From: Cokeromyces recurvatus
Taxonomy: Eukaryota; Mucoromycota; Mucoromycetes; Mucorales; Mucoraceae
Assembly: GCF_025118155.1 (NCBI RefSeq)
Contig: NW_026251394.1
Coordinates: forward strand, 372,001 to 436,000
Direction: 5' to 3'
DNA length: 64,000 nucleotides
The translations under genes were made by a program, and so were the position numbers. This document shows positions 11,531 through 23,139 of this stretch, piece by piece. The stretch's first letter is position 1; each line of letters begins with the position of its first letter. The notes beneath the pieces were generated by a model. The model had not been told where the DNA came from, did no database searches, and was given only the letters and a program-made list of their open reading frames with translations.

Positions 11531-14290
11531 GTTTTTTTTCTTAATACTAATAATAATAACAAAAGAGGGGAAGAAAGTGTTTAGGGAAAAAAAAAAAGTA
11601 AATAAAGAAATTAAGGAGTTTTTATCATGTTTGTAAATGATAAATACTTAATCCCCATACTATAACTGACTTTAAATACATGCATTATAACAGCTTTTAA
11701 TCATCATTCATGATGAGCTATGATGAATGATTCTTTTATTGAAGATAGAGTCAAGAACGAATAAAGACCTGTTAATATTATTTTAACAAAAAAAAATAAA
11801 TATTTAAATAAAAGTCCATAGGCACAGCTTATTATTATACAAGTTTAAAGTGCTCGTCAAATGTATCCTATTGACCAAAATTGAGTGACTATCACCATTT
11901 CATATTAATAGATATACATGTTACATTGTCAATATAAAACTATTAAGAAAGACAAATTTACAAAGTATTGGGGGTAGTTTAAAGATGAGTTTTACAAATG
12001 GCTTCTTGCTAAGATTGCGAAGAAATAAAAAAAAAAGAATAAATTTTAATTATTGCGAATGTTTAGTTAAATAGCATGATTTGTTTATTTAATTTCAATT
12101 AAGCATAAGAGAAAGTTATAAATAACATGAAATTTATAAAACGAGTTTTAAATTCTCTACTACTATATTTTAATTTTCAAAAAAAAAAGTACTCCGTATT
12201 GTTCTCAAATACTAGTTTATTTCTTATTTTTGTTGCTGTATATAAAGAAGGAAATCCTCTTATCAAATAATAAATATTACTAATACCCAAGATATCTACT
12301 ATCATAAGTCACTGTTTCCACTCCATCTCTTTTTTTTTTTTCTATGTTGAACTTGTAACACTGACACCACCACCACATATATGGAAATTACCCAAATAGT
12401 GTGAAAGTGGCTGTGTTCCTGATTCCGATATTATGGGATCTACGTAATAAATTTTATTAAAAATTTGACACCAATTTTCTATATTAGTAAAAAGTCTAGA
12501 ATTGTGCCTCTTCATTATTAGATTTCGCGCTTAAACAACAACAGCAAGATGATATATATAATACAATACTCATGTCAATATGTATTCATACTATTTATTA
12601 TCAAAAATACAGCAGCATTACTAAAGAATTGGTTGGCTTAATTAAACGCGACTATTAACTTTCCAAAGAAACTGTAATCAATACATTTTATAAACTCTAG
12701 TCAATGTTTCAAACAAAAGATAAATAGCTAAAAAAATATAGTATAAAAAATAAAGCTGTTTGTTTGTAACTTGAACACTATTCTAGTAAAAAAAAAAAAA
12801 AAAAATAGATAAGAAACAAATATTCTTGGAAGATTGATAGATCTTTTTTCTTTTAGTTAATGAGAGATTTTAATAGGAGCCCTTCATGATATGCTTGCAT
12901 ATATTATTATGAGGCTTTAATAGCTCTTCTCTTTCCTATAAATGACTGTATAATAATATGTCTAATACTCATAAATACATCTAATAATTCCTATAAAGAA
13001 AAAGTCACAACAGACATATTATCTGATACAGAACCATTTCACACATAATAGCTCATTATTAATTAAAGTATCTGTTGTCTTTTATTTTAAACAAAGTCAT
13101 GCTATATAAAAGTAAACATTAATTAATAGGAAAATGATTCAGCTACACATTTAGTTACAAATTATTCTGTCTTTTTACAATTGTCAATTTGCGTATTTTT
13201 ATAAATAAATAAAAAAAAAAATTCATTGTTTATAATTACAAGGTTTCTCTTCTGTTTCTCTCCCCTCCCCCCAAAAAAAAAAGAAAAAGTAAAATACAAG
13301 TACATTTATTCACTGAGCAGTAGCGAAGAATTATTCAACAAAGTTTAATTCATGTTCCTATTCACCTAAATAGGGTAAAACTTATATCTGTAATACATTC
13401 AAATGTGGTATGTATCAATTGATGAATATCTATTCATATTCTTACATACAAATGTTATTTGAAGTCAAAAAAAAAAAAAAATAGAGTGCGATTGATTAGA
13501 ATATACATATTTGACATTTATTTACCAATAATATGATGTCAGCATAGTGGTAATGAACCCAATATTACTAAGAAAAAAAAATTAAGAGGGCTCGTGTCAA
13601 TTTTTATAGTTTAGTTAATTTAATAAATACGCCCAGCAGATAAATATAGAATCAAATTTAAACCCAAACATTTAGACAAAACACATTCATATTTTATTTT
13701 ATTACTTGAAGCAAGACATATAGAAAATAAAGAATGTATTGAATTACTTTGAGAAAGTAAGAGAATAAAAATTGTTATTAAACAAGACATTATTTGTAAG
13801 TAATAAAGACGAGAACTGCTTATAAAACAAATAGATACAACACAATAATATGAGGAGGAGTAGTAATGATAGACACGCGTCGATCTTTTAAAAGATACTT
13901 CATCTATTCTAAGGAACTGAGTTTGGTAGATTTGCAAACACACATCCTTATTATTACGTTGATCGAAAGGAAATGAACCATGAAAAAAAAAAAAAAAAAG
14001 GACCCCGATCCAAATTCGTTTTTTGCTTTCTAAACACGTTATTGCTGCTTATTCAATGTTTTCAAATTATAGATATAAAGGTTTTGCCTTTCTTTTTTGT
14101 TTATTTTTTTTTTCTGTGCCAATTTTTTTTTTTTTGAGAGGTTTCATAAAAAAAAATATATATATATAAATATATACACATATTTACATATTTTTATATA
14201 TAAACTTCGATCCCTTTCCTTCTTTTTTATTTTTACTCTTTTACTTTCCTTTGAATACGCAGGTCGTTTTTCAGTTTTAAATCTTTCATT
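11531..14290. other. Gene-poor divergent region
   Basis: About 2.8 kb lie between the divergent V-ATPase and secreted-protein genes. The stretch is strongly A/T-rich with many A-runs. Open frames such as 13943-13620 on the minus strand lack similarity or codon bias, and I find no tRNA or rRNA. The last 200 bp, rich in T-runs and TATATA, are probably the promoter and leader of the 14291 gene. Confidence 0.5.
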
Positions 14291-14713
14291 ATGCAAACTC
14301 GTCTTATTCCTGTATTTATCGCACTCATTGCACTTTTAATTACCTTGGTTACAGCAGCACCTGTCGACACTTTAGAGAAGCGAAAAAGTGGCAAGGTATA
14401 TGAAGGTACTGCTACCTGGTATAAACCTGAAACTGAAGGTGGAACTAAAGGTGCCTGTAATGGAAAAAAAATTAGCTCCAAAGATTATATCGTTGCTCTC
14501 AATCATAAGCAATATGGTAACATGGATAAGAACTCTGCTTGGTGCGGCAAAAAAATTTCAATCACTGGTCCTAGAGGTACTACTACAGCCACTATTCAAG
14601 ACGCTTGTCCTGGATGTGGATATGGTGATCTCGATTTAACTCCAGCTGTCTTTGAGGAAGTCGCTGGTGGTTTAAAGAAGGGCGTTGCTAAAATCTCATG
14701 GAAATTGGCTTAA
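14291..14713 (+). CDS. Small secreted barwin/expansin-like (RlpA-type double-psi beta-barrel) protein
   Basis: The gene is a single exon of 140 codons. The first 22 or so residues form a clear signal peptide (MQTRLIPVFIALIALLITLV then TAAP), followed by a dibasic LEKR site that a Kex2-like protease could cut at residues 30-31. The mature domain carries GTATWYKPETEGGTKGAC near its start, and TTTATIQDACPGCGYGDLDL with TPAVFEEVAGG near its end, the pattern of the RlpA/expansin-like double-psi beta-barrel fold. Four cysteines (56, 85, 106, 109) could form two disulphides. There is no C-terminal carbohydrate-binding domain, so it is a stand-alone barrel. Fungal relatives act at or loosen cell walls, but catalytic activity is unproven and I do not infer one. 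Confidence 0.88.
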   Translation: MQTRLIPVFIALIALLITLVTAAPVDTLEKRKSGKVYEGTATWYKPETEGGTKGACNGKKISSKDYIVALNHKQYGNMDKNSAWCGKKISITGPRGTTTATIQDACPGCGYGDLDLTPAVFEEVAGGLKKGVAKISWKLA

Positions 14714-14866
14714 AAGGAAATAATCAGATCAAGCTAACATCTTCTTCCACTAAGAAAATTACAATCCGACAAAGCAAGTAACAAAATTGACTTTGCACTT
14801 TTTTTTCTCTTTATATTCATATACATGTATAACTTCATACCATTCTCATTTAAATTATAAATAAAG

Positions 14867-14897
<31 letters not shown>

Positions 14898-17020
14898 ATA
14901 ACTATTATCCGCATTATATATATATTTTGGTTAATTTTATATGTAATGTATGTATGCCTTTATCTTTATAAGAATGTAGGTAAAGAGAATGTACATATTT
15001 CGTGCTTTAAATTATTATTTTTTTACGTGTGTATATGTTAGTAATTAATTTTAACTGGTTTCAATAACTATTATTAACATGTTTTTACTCCCTTTTTAAG
15101 TAATCTGCTTTTATAATAATGATAACAAATAACATACAAATAGTTTATAAAAAGCAGCTGTTCAAACAAAGTTTAGTTGAATAATAGCTTCTTAAAAGAG
15201 GGTTCATCACTAAAAACCCCTCCTCCTCCCTCTCCTCTTTAGAGAATTTACCAAGTTAACAATCTTATGCTGAGGGTAATCCCCTCTTTTCATAATAATC
15301 ATTAAATAAGCAAGTTTCTGTTGTGTTCATATTATATATCAAGTCCTCTTTTGTCTACCCTATATCTTTCAAGCTTGTTGAAGATGACTAGCTTTGATAA
15401 TAATAATAATAATAACATATATATATAGCTTAGAAATAATGAAAAGAAAGGCTTATAATACATGGATTTCAAGTAAGGAATAATACGATTAATAGCCTAT
15501 ATACTTATTGAAAGAGTTACCTGAAATGTCAAAAAATAAGGAATTAGCAAAGATATGTGTTGATTAGGAGTAGAATAGATCAATTTCATATGCAGGGTCA
15601 ATTAAAGGATATTGACAAAGTTTAGTATGCATTGATAAAAAAAAAAAAAGGATAACGACATCTTCCTTTATTTATTATATTTTGACAAATAACTAGTGTT
15701 ACGATGGAATGCATTAATTATTGGTGGTGGAATGATATACAAAAGAAGAGTATCGTCTCCTCTGCTGTACTAGAAGATTTTAATGTGACTTGCTTTAAAG
15801 TTGTATTTTTTATGAGTATTCGACATCATCAATACTATTTGTCTATTAAAAGAAAGTCTGCTATCTGTTTTTTCTTAGAAATAGAAAAAAAAATGATTCG
15901 TACTTTTGTCAGTTCACATAATAAAAATGAAACTATTTCTTCTACTTGTTTTTTTTTTTTCAACAGGTTTGAAATATTATAATCGTAAATATTCCAAGTT
16001 TAAATATCTTTAGCGGTCATTACGATAAGTGAGGTAAAAAGAAGAAAAAGAAAAAAAGGGGGAAAAAAAAACAAAAATATAATTTAGTTTGAATCAATCA
16101 AATTGCTACTCAAGCGAATCGAGTTAAAATTGATTATGATGCTAAATAGACCCTAAAATTAAAAGAGGCAGCTTTAAAGTAAAGATTATACTATACACAC
16201 GTTATTATTAAGAGGTCCACACATTAACTGAGATATATAAACAAAAGACGTGGGTTTATCTTCCGTCAAAGAACTTGAGAAAAAGTATATTGTCAAACAA
16301 TAAAGTAGCAAAACAGAAAGTGACTACGAGGTCATTATAATGTGAGAAACAGAAAATGACTATAAGCAAGCGCTATAAATCTAATACTCCTGTAAACTTA
16401 TTATTAAATAGATACATATCCTGGAATATTTTATAAGCTTAATAACCAACTTTTAGAGAATATTCAAAGATGCATCAAGTTTCTCAAGAACACTCTTTAG
16501 TATGTATGTAATAAACAAATTTAGAAGAGAAATTATACTTTATATATAAAAAAAAAGTTTATTATACCGGATCAGAGCCTTTCTATTATATAACAAGTCT
16601 TTTAGAATACAAGGCAAAAGGTGAAAAGGCAATGTCCTTTTTATCAATGACTTATTTTCTCGAGCGATATCGGCAATAATAAATCTTCTAAAAAGTTACT
16701 TTCTCCATCAAATGCTCAATTCTTAGCCTTAACCATACAATAATTTTATTCACAAGGTAATCCCACAAAAAACTAAACCTTGTTAAGACCTTCAATTATC
16801 AAGAGAGCTAATTAAAGAAATAGAAGATATTATTTCTATATATTACGATGGATAATATCTCTAGTTTATTACTCTCTCATCCCCTAATCTTTCTATTCTT
16901 ATACAAAATATACTATTGTGTATACTTTTTTTTTCTTTGCTCTACCCAAAAAAAAAATATCATGTTTTTATGTATGCAGAATAGTTTAATATAAAAATGT
17001 CAAAAAAAAAAGCAAAGAGT
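14714..17020. other. Gene-poor convergent region
   Basis: About 2.3 kb lie between the convergent secreted-protein and RPA43 genes. The stretch contains a T-run after 14867, probable polyadenylation signals near 14860, and a pyrimidine-rich patch near 15220. A 92-codon open frame at 15704-15982 has no recognisable domain and is rich in homopolymer-coded residues. No RNA gene is recognised. Confidence 0.5.
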
Positions 17021-17998
17021 CTAAAGAGATCCAGTCACAGTTAAAATATCATTAGCTTCAATGATACTAATAAATAAAATTAGAATATTAGTAAAAAACT
17101 ATCATCTAAAAAGAAAGAAAAAAAAGGGGGGTATAGATACATACTCCATAACAGTAAATTCAAGTATACCATCTTCACCACCAATGCCTGCTCCAGTAGC
17201 TTTATTAATCCATTCACCATATTGTGTCCTCTGTCGTCCTTCTGAAACAGCTTCTGTTGACTCTTCATTATCTTCATCTTCTACTTCTTTTTCTTCTGTT
17301 GCTGTTTCTTCTTCATTAATCTTCCATGCATATGTAGAAGAAGGTATGCGAGATTTAGGAATAGAAGCATTAAAAGTACCATAAATTAAAAGACCAATGT
17401 GATCTTCTGACTGCAAATTGATACGTCCAACTATCAACAAAATATGCATGTAAATATTCAATTTTTTTTTGTGTGTATGTATGTGTGTTTTCTTTTTTAT
17501 TTATATTACCAAGTTTAGAGCCTCTCTTGGGTTTCCAGATAAGGAATTTTGCTGTAATAAAGAAATGACTAAAAGGTGACTCGTACATAATTTTTCCTTT
17601 ATCTGTAACAAACTTGATATCAGAATGTGCAAGAACAATACCATCAACTTCTGGAACGTATCTATTCAAGAAGAAAAAAAAAAAAGAGGCAATAAAAGTA
17701 GATTAGAAAAACTTTCAAGTTCTTTTTAATTTTAAGAATATTCTACGTACTTCATTAAAAAGGCATTTAATTGCTCAATAACACCTTCCATTGTCTTTCC
17801 TGCCCACATGGGCGCTAAATGAAGGTATAATTTAACAACAATTTCCGAAAATGAGCTTGAAACCTGTTGAATGACTGGACTACCGGATGGAGCAGCTGGT
17901 GTGGTTTCAACAATTGTTGTACTTGACTTATGCTTCTTTTTACTCTTCTTTTTCTCTGAACTGTCCTTATGCTTACGTTTTTTCTCTTCGGTTGCCAT
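17021..17998 (-). CDS. RPA43: RNA polymerase I subunit RPA43
   Basis: This is the A43 stalk subunit of RNA polymerase I, which contacts Rrn3 in rDNA transcription. Four minus-strand exons (17998..17751, 17661..17510, 17430..17145, 17066..17021) join in phase to 243 residues. A basic nuclear-type N-terminus (KKRKHKDSSEKKKSKKKHK) is followed by the Rpb7-N-like part with LYLHLAPMWAGKTMEGVIEQ and EVDGIVLAHSDIKFV. The OB part has INLQSEDHIGLLIYGTFNAS, close to the yeast Rpa43 sequence, then an acidic insertion (EEKEVEDEDNEE). The last 46-nt exon gives EANDILTVTGSL. The protein is shorter than yeast Rpa43 (326 residues) because it lacks the long acidic tail. Confidence 0.92.
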
Positions 17999-18674
17999 TA
18001 TTATGTATATTATTTATTTGTAAAAACATTACTTCTTTTTTTTTTCTGAACAAAAAAAAAAAAAAAAAAAAGTCAAAAAATCAAGCGTGTCTGGTGTGAC
18101 TGCTATTACGAGTGGCTGAGACATTGAGCCCTATTACTACTGCTATAAGTACAAAAGACAATTGTATGATTTATTTATTTTAACAAACTTGGCATACATA
18201 AAAATCCAAATAATAATGAATTGCTTATTAAAATAAATGAACCTAATATTTATTTAGTATTTTTTTAATTAGAAATTATTTATGGGAAGCCGTGCTATCG
18301 AAATATGCTACATTATTTATTCTTCCCCTCTACTCTTTTATTTCTTTCTAGTCATATCTTACCAAAGAAGAAGAAAAAAAAATAGAATATTTAGCCATTG
18401 TATTATCAGATAATCAGTAGTACAAGTCTTTAAACAATGACGAATGTTGGAAAAAAAAAAAGATATAACCAATTATGCGTTTACATTTAAACCCTTTATT
18501 ATTTTTTTTTCTCTCCATGAATTCACAACACAGGTTATAATTGTGAAGTGTATTTCTTTTTATAGGAATAAAATTACCAATAAAAATTTTGTTTTCCTAT
18601 AAAGATTTAAGCAAATGCCCTTTTTTTTATGAATAAGAAACATATTAAACTGTCAATTTTCCTGGTTGTACGAC

Positions 18675-18742
<68 letters not shown>

Positions 18743-19141
18743 TGTAATCGGTAATTTAATGTCGATAAAATTTCGGGAGAGTAACTCTCTAAGATAAGAT
18801 AAATTGTTTTATTTTTTCCAAACAAAGAATAAAAGGCAGACAGGAAGAAGAATAACATTAAAATAGTGTAATTGTGTGTTTTTCTATTAAAGAAGGAAAT
18901 CTATAAAAACTAATAATGTGATGCAGACTAATATTTGTTAGTTTGATTTCAATTTTTTATTTGTAATGTTTTAATAGGGCCTGAACAGGACATGTCAAAT
19001 TATGATTCTCTTTAATTTATATCCCGCAGCATGTAGATTTTTTTTTTTTTTAATATAAATATTTTAAATTATCTTCTATAACTTGATTCTTTTTTTTTTT
19101 CCTTAAAAAAAAATTACAAATTATATATACTTGAAAAAAAA
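17999..19141. other. Divergent RPA43/BCAT intergenic region
   Basis: These 1.1 kb contain the promoters of two divergent genes and a 63-nt poly(A) tract described separately. I see no gene. Short A-runs sit at 18051-18071 and in the BCAT leader. Confidence 0.5.
18678..18740. repeat. Uninterrupted 63-nt poly(A) tract
   Basis: The plus strand reads 63 consecutive A residues, the longest homopolymer in the window. No coding frame, poly(A) signal or target-site duplication is evident beside it, so I cannot say whether it marks an old retroposed tail or simple slippage. Its true length in the genome is uncertain. Confidence 0.8.
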
Positions 19142-20383
19142 ATGGTCGGTACAGCTTTCGAAACCTTTGATGCCAGTAAACTTGAAGTCCAAATCAGTAA
19201 ACAACTCAAGCCTTTAGTTCCTGAGAATGAATTAGTATTTGGAAAGCACTTCACCGACCATATGATTTCAATTGAATTTGATAGTGAAAATGGTTGGAGT
19301 AACCCTGTTATCAAGCCTTATGGAAAGCTTGAATTGGAACCTAGTGCAGTTGTACTCCATTATGGTTTTGAATGTTTTGAAGGTATGAAGGCTTATAAAG
19401 ATGCTGAAGGTCATGTCAGACTTTTCCGTCCTGAAATGAATATGGATCGTTTAAATAGATCTTCCTCTCGTTTGGGTATGCCCGTAAGTAGTATCTGCTT
19501 GATAATAAATATTTATATGTATATCTTATTTGTTTCTTACTTTCCCTCCTTTTCTCCTTTTTTTTTTTTTCAAAAAAAAAATCCTTAGACATTCGAACCC
19601 GAGGAATTAATTAAAGTCATTACTGAATTCCTTCGTATTGAAGATCGCTGGATTCCTAATAAGCGTGGTTATTCTCTTTACCTTCGTCCTACTATTATTG
19701 GTACACAATCAGCTCTTGGTGTTCGTGCTCCTAATAAAGCACTCTTGTTTGTTATTGCCAGTCCTGTTGGACCTTACTTCTCCACTGGTTTCAAAGCTGT
19801 CAGTTTATTGGCCTCTACAGAATATGTTCGTTCTTGGCCTAATGGCACAGGTAACTACAAGGTAGGTGGTAACTATGCTCCTTGTGTTAAGCCTCAATCT
19901 ATTGCTGCTCAAGAAGGATACCAACAAAACTTGTGGTTGTTTGGTCCTGATTATGAAATTACTGAAGCTGGTACGATGAATTTCTTTATGCTTTGGAAAA
20001 ACCCTGACACAGGTCGTCGTGAACTTATTACACCTCCACTTAACGGCTTAATTTTACCTGGTGTTACAAGAGACAGTATTATTCAATTAGTCAAGTCTTG
20101 GGAAGCTGAGACAGGTATTTATGTTCGTGAAGAGAAGGTAACGATGGCTGATGTGATTCAAGCTGTTCATGAGAATCGTGTTATTGAAATGTTTGGCGCT
20201 GGTACTGCATGTATTGTTAGTCCTATCAAGTGTATTGGCTTCCAAGGTAAAGATATCCATATTCCTCTTGATCCATCAGATCCTGATTCTGAGGCTGGTT
20301 CCTTAACTAAGAAGATTAATGATGCTATCATGGATATTCAATATGGTGTTGTTGAACATTCTTTCTCTCGTAGAATTATTTAA
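19142..20383 (+). CDS. BAT: Branched-chain amino acid aminotransferase
   Basis: This PLP-dependent fold-IV enzyme transfers the amino group between Leu, Ile or Val and 2-oxoglutarate, the last step of their synthesis and the first of their breakdown. Two exons (19142..19483, 19589..20383) join in phase 0 to 378 residues, the usual length. Conserved blocks are HYGFECFEGMKAYK, VRLFRPEMNMDRLNRSSSRL, YLRPTIIGT, GNYKVGGNYAP (Schiff-base Lys at about residue 205), EAGTMNFF (about 240) and FGAGTACIVSPI. No mitochondrial presequence precedes the conserved start, so a cytosolic (Bat2-like) form is likely, but a leader on an unseen upstream exon cannot be excluded. Codon use shifts toward GGT/CGT/CTT, suggesting good expression. 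Confidence 0.95.
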
Positions 20384-20806
20384 AAAAAAAATTAAATTAG
20401 ACAAAATAATTTTTCCCCCTTTTATACACCTATAGATACACCCCTCCCCCCCTTTATCTGTATGCATATATTTGTATGTATACTTGTGAAATTAAACTAT
20501 TTGTAAAATGTATTATTATCCTCACTACATAAATATTTTTTTTATTTATATTAAATAAATCTTATACATAGAGTTTTGACATGTAGTACGCATATTTGCA
20601 CTGTTGTGTAACTTTATTTCGTTTTACAAAAAAAAAAAAAAAAATTCTCAACTATATTTTATTGCAACTTATTATGTATCTGTTTTATGTTATTGTAAAG
20701 ATAATTAAGCAAATTAAATAAAGGAATAGTACTGTACAGAATTCAACTGCATAATATATAAAAAAAGGGAGGGAAGGGTAGAAAAGAGGCTATTTTTTTT
20801 GTTTGT
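20384..20806. other. Convergent BCAT/chitin deacetylase 3' region
   Basis: These 420 bp hold the two 3' ends. Several AATAAA-like signals and an A-run of about 17 at 20628 are visible, and no gene. Confidence 0.5.
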
Positions 20807-21422
20807 TTACATAAGCATCATAGTTGCAATACAGGAGACGAATGCAAGTCCCAAGGCAACTGTAGTTGTTAAATGAGTGGCACTATTTTCATGACTATCA
20901 GCTTTTCGAACAGGTGTAGCACTAGCCTGGCTGTTGGTGGTAATTATTGTGCTAGTAGGAGTCATCACAGTAGTTGCGGAGCTAACCTTAGTAATAGAAG
21001 TAGAAGAGGCAGGAGCAACATCCTTATAAGCACAAGTAGAATTAGAACATAAACATTGGCCAGCAATTGGGTCCCACCAAACTGTATCGCAGTTGTCAGG
21101 AAGAGGATGACGGTATTTAGGATCTGTGCTAGCTATAGAGGGGTTAGGTGTAGGGTTATCTACGGTAGGTGCTGTAGCAGGACAATTAAAGCAAGTAGCC
21201 CAATTGGTTGTACCAAAATTACACATATTTAATAGGCTGCCGGAAACAACACCATTTGTGATGGTAATGTTTTCTAAACCGTTACAGATCTCTTTGCCAA
21301 CGTCGGGAATTCCACATTTCATATAAGGTTGCTCAGCTAATTGACTTGCAGGAACAGGGTTTTGCATCTACAAAAATACAAATTACAAAATAAATATCTA
21401 TACTGTATACGTGTATATGCTT

Positions 21423-21468
<46 letters not shown>

Positions 21469-23139
21469 ATTTTCTTTTTACCCATTGTAAAAGCTGTTCA
21501 TTAGTGACAAACCAAACATCTTTCATCCCTTGAAGAGATTTAATAAAACTAACAACTGCATTCTTTTTGTCTGTAACATCAGGCATACCAGGATAGTTTG
21601 TTAAATGAGCTTTTTTTTAAAAAAAAAAATACGATATGGATTAGTTTTTTTTTTCTTTTTTTTCCTTTTGTAATAAAAATAATCACAACTTACTAGGATG
21701 AACATAGATACCGAAAGGTTGACGGTTTCCATTATAATGTCTTTCAAAGTTTGTTTTAGTCCAGTTGGTAACTTCAGAAGGAGTTCCAGCTAAATAAACA
21801 TCCATCAATTGAGGAATATCGTTGGTATCGACGACTGCATACATAGGAATTTCCCAAACACCTATAATAGTAAAAGTTTAGAAATATTGTATTATTCTTA
21901 TTTTGTTTTGATTTGTTTAATATATATGTATATATATTTTTTACCTGGAAGTTTAAAATCTGCACCACAGCTTCCAGCCCAACAGTCATTAGCTAAACCA
22001 TAATCGAGAGTGTAGGGCCTACACATCATAACTTTAAATTAAATTTTGCTTTTTCTTTTTTTTTTTCTTTTTTCTTTTTTTTTTTTTACCAGTAACAGTC
22101 ATCGATAACTGCAGTAGTAGAGGTGTCATATTTCAAACCTACTTGTGAAATTTCTTTGAAAGTTTCAAGGGTATAATTCACTATTTTTTTTATTAGAAGA
22201 AAAATGTTAAATTATATGCTAAAAAAGAAAACTTGCTTTAAAAAAAATTAAACTTACAGAAAGGAGCTCTAAAGCCCTTAATTTTACCATGAGGAATACC
22301 ACCATAACGGTTCAACATAGAATAAGCAGCAGCAATTTCTCTAATAAAATAATACATGGTTAATTAATCAAGCTTTTTTTTTTCTCTCTCTTTCACTTGA
22401 ATATATATGCTACATACTGTAAAGGAGGTTGTCCTATTATAGTTATTTATATAAATATATAATAATAATAAGTTTATATGATAAAGAAATTTCATTATAA
22501 AATGATTTTTTTTTCTTCTCATTCTTACCAACATGAGTAAAAGTATGACTATAATAATGAAAAAAAAAGCAAAATTAAAAAAAACACACTTCAAGTAAAT
22601 AATGTTAAAGTAACTTACTCAGCGACTTCATTTCCTTGAGCATACCACTGCTGAACCAAAGAAAAATCAGTATACATCATTGATACATACCATGAACCCT
22701 AAAAAAAAAAAAGAGTAATAATCATAATAAATATACAAAAAGAAAAGATATCATTTTTTTTTTAAAAAAAAAATGGCTAATAAGAATATACCTTGGCTGG
22801 ACATCCATTGGGGTTCCTATCAAATAATAAAATAGGTTAAATAATAAAGAAAAAAAAAAGATAGAAATAATCCATATTTCAAGTAACTTACTTAACATCT
22901 AATAATTCATGAGCAGTAGATAACAATTCAGGTTGGATTGAATCATCAAAAGTAATGGTAACAAATTGAGGGACATCTTTGGGAGAGAGTCCAGCAGGAG
23001 GAGTAAGAGAAGGACAAAGACAGTCAGGAAGTTTACAGGCATTCGTGTCACAAGGACCAGGAGTTGTGCCTGCATGAACTAATTGACTTGCAACGGAAAG
23101 AACAGTTAAAATGGCCGAGGAAATACCAAGCACTTTCAT
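20807..23139 (-). CDS. CDA: Chitin deacetylase, secreted and probably GPI-anchored
   Basis: This NodB-type polysaccharide deacetylase would convert cell-wall chitin to chitosan. Eleven minus-strand exons (23139..22892, 22816..22792, 22698..22619, 22548..22529, 22433..22418, 22340..22258, 22180..22090, 22018..21945, 21861..21694, 21609..21482, 21367..20807) join in phase to 497 residues. The first exon has a signal peptide (MKVLGISSAILTVLSVASQL) and motif 1, FVTITFDDS, with the catalytic/metal Asp pair. Exons 3-5 supply motif 2, EVADHTFTHVG, with metal-binding His. Exon 6 gives GFRAPF (motif 3 Arg). A cysteine-rich segment (CNGLENITI, CNFGTTNWATCFNC) and a Ser/Thr-rich stalk follow, and the last 23 residues are hydrophobic, as for a GPI signal. 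Exons of 25, 20 and 16 nt are unusually small but each keeps the frame and the motif. Reading phase at every junction supports the model. Confidence 0.9.

Noticed and set aside
13620..13943. A 107-codon open frame on the minus strand
   Set aside because: No similarity, a composition set by A/T-rich DNA, and no splice or promoter context that supports a gene.
15704..15982. A 92-codon open frame on the plus strand
   Set aside because: It ends in homopolymer-coded Phe and Lys stretches and shows no domain; open frames of this size are expected by chance in a region this long.
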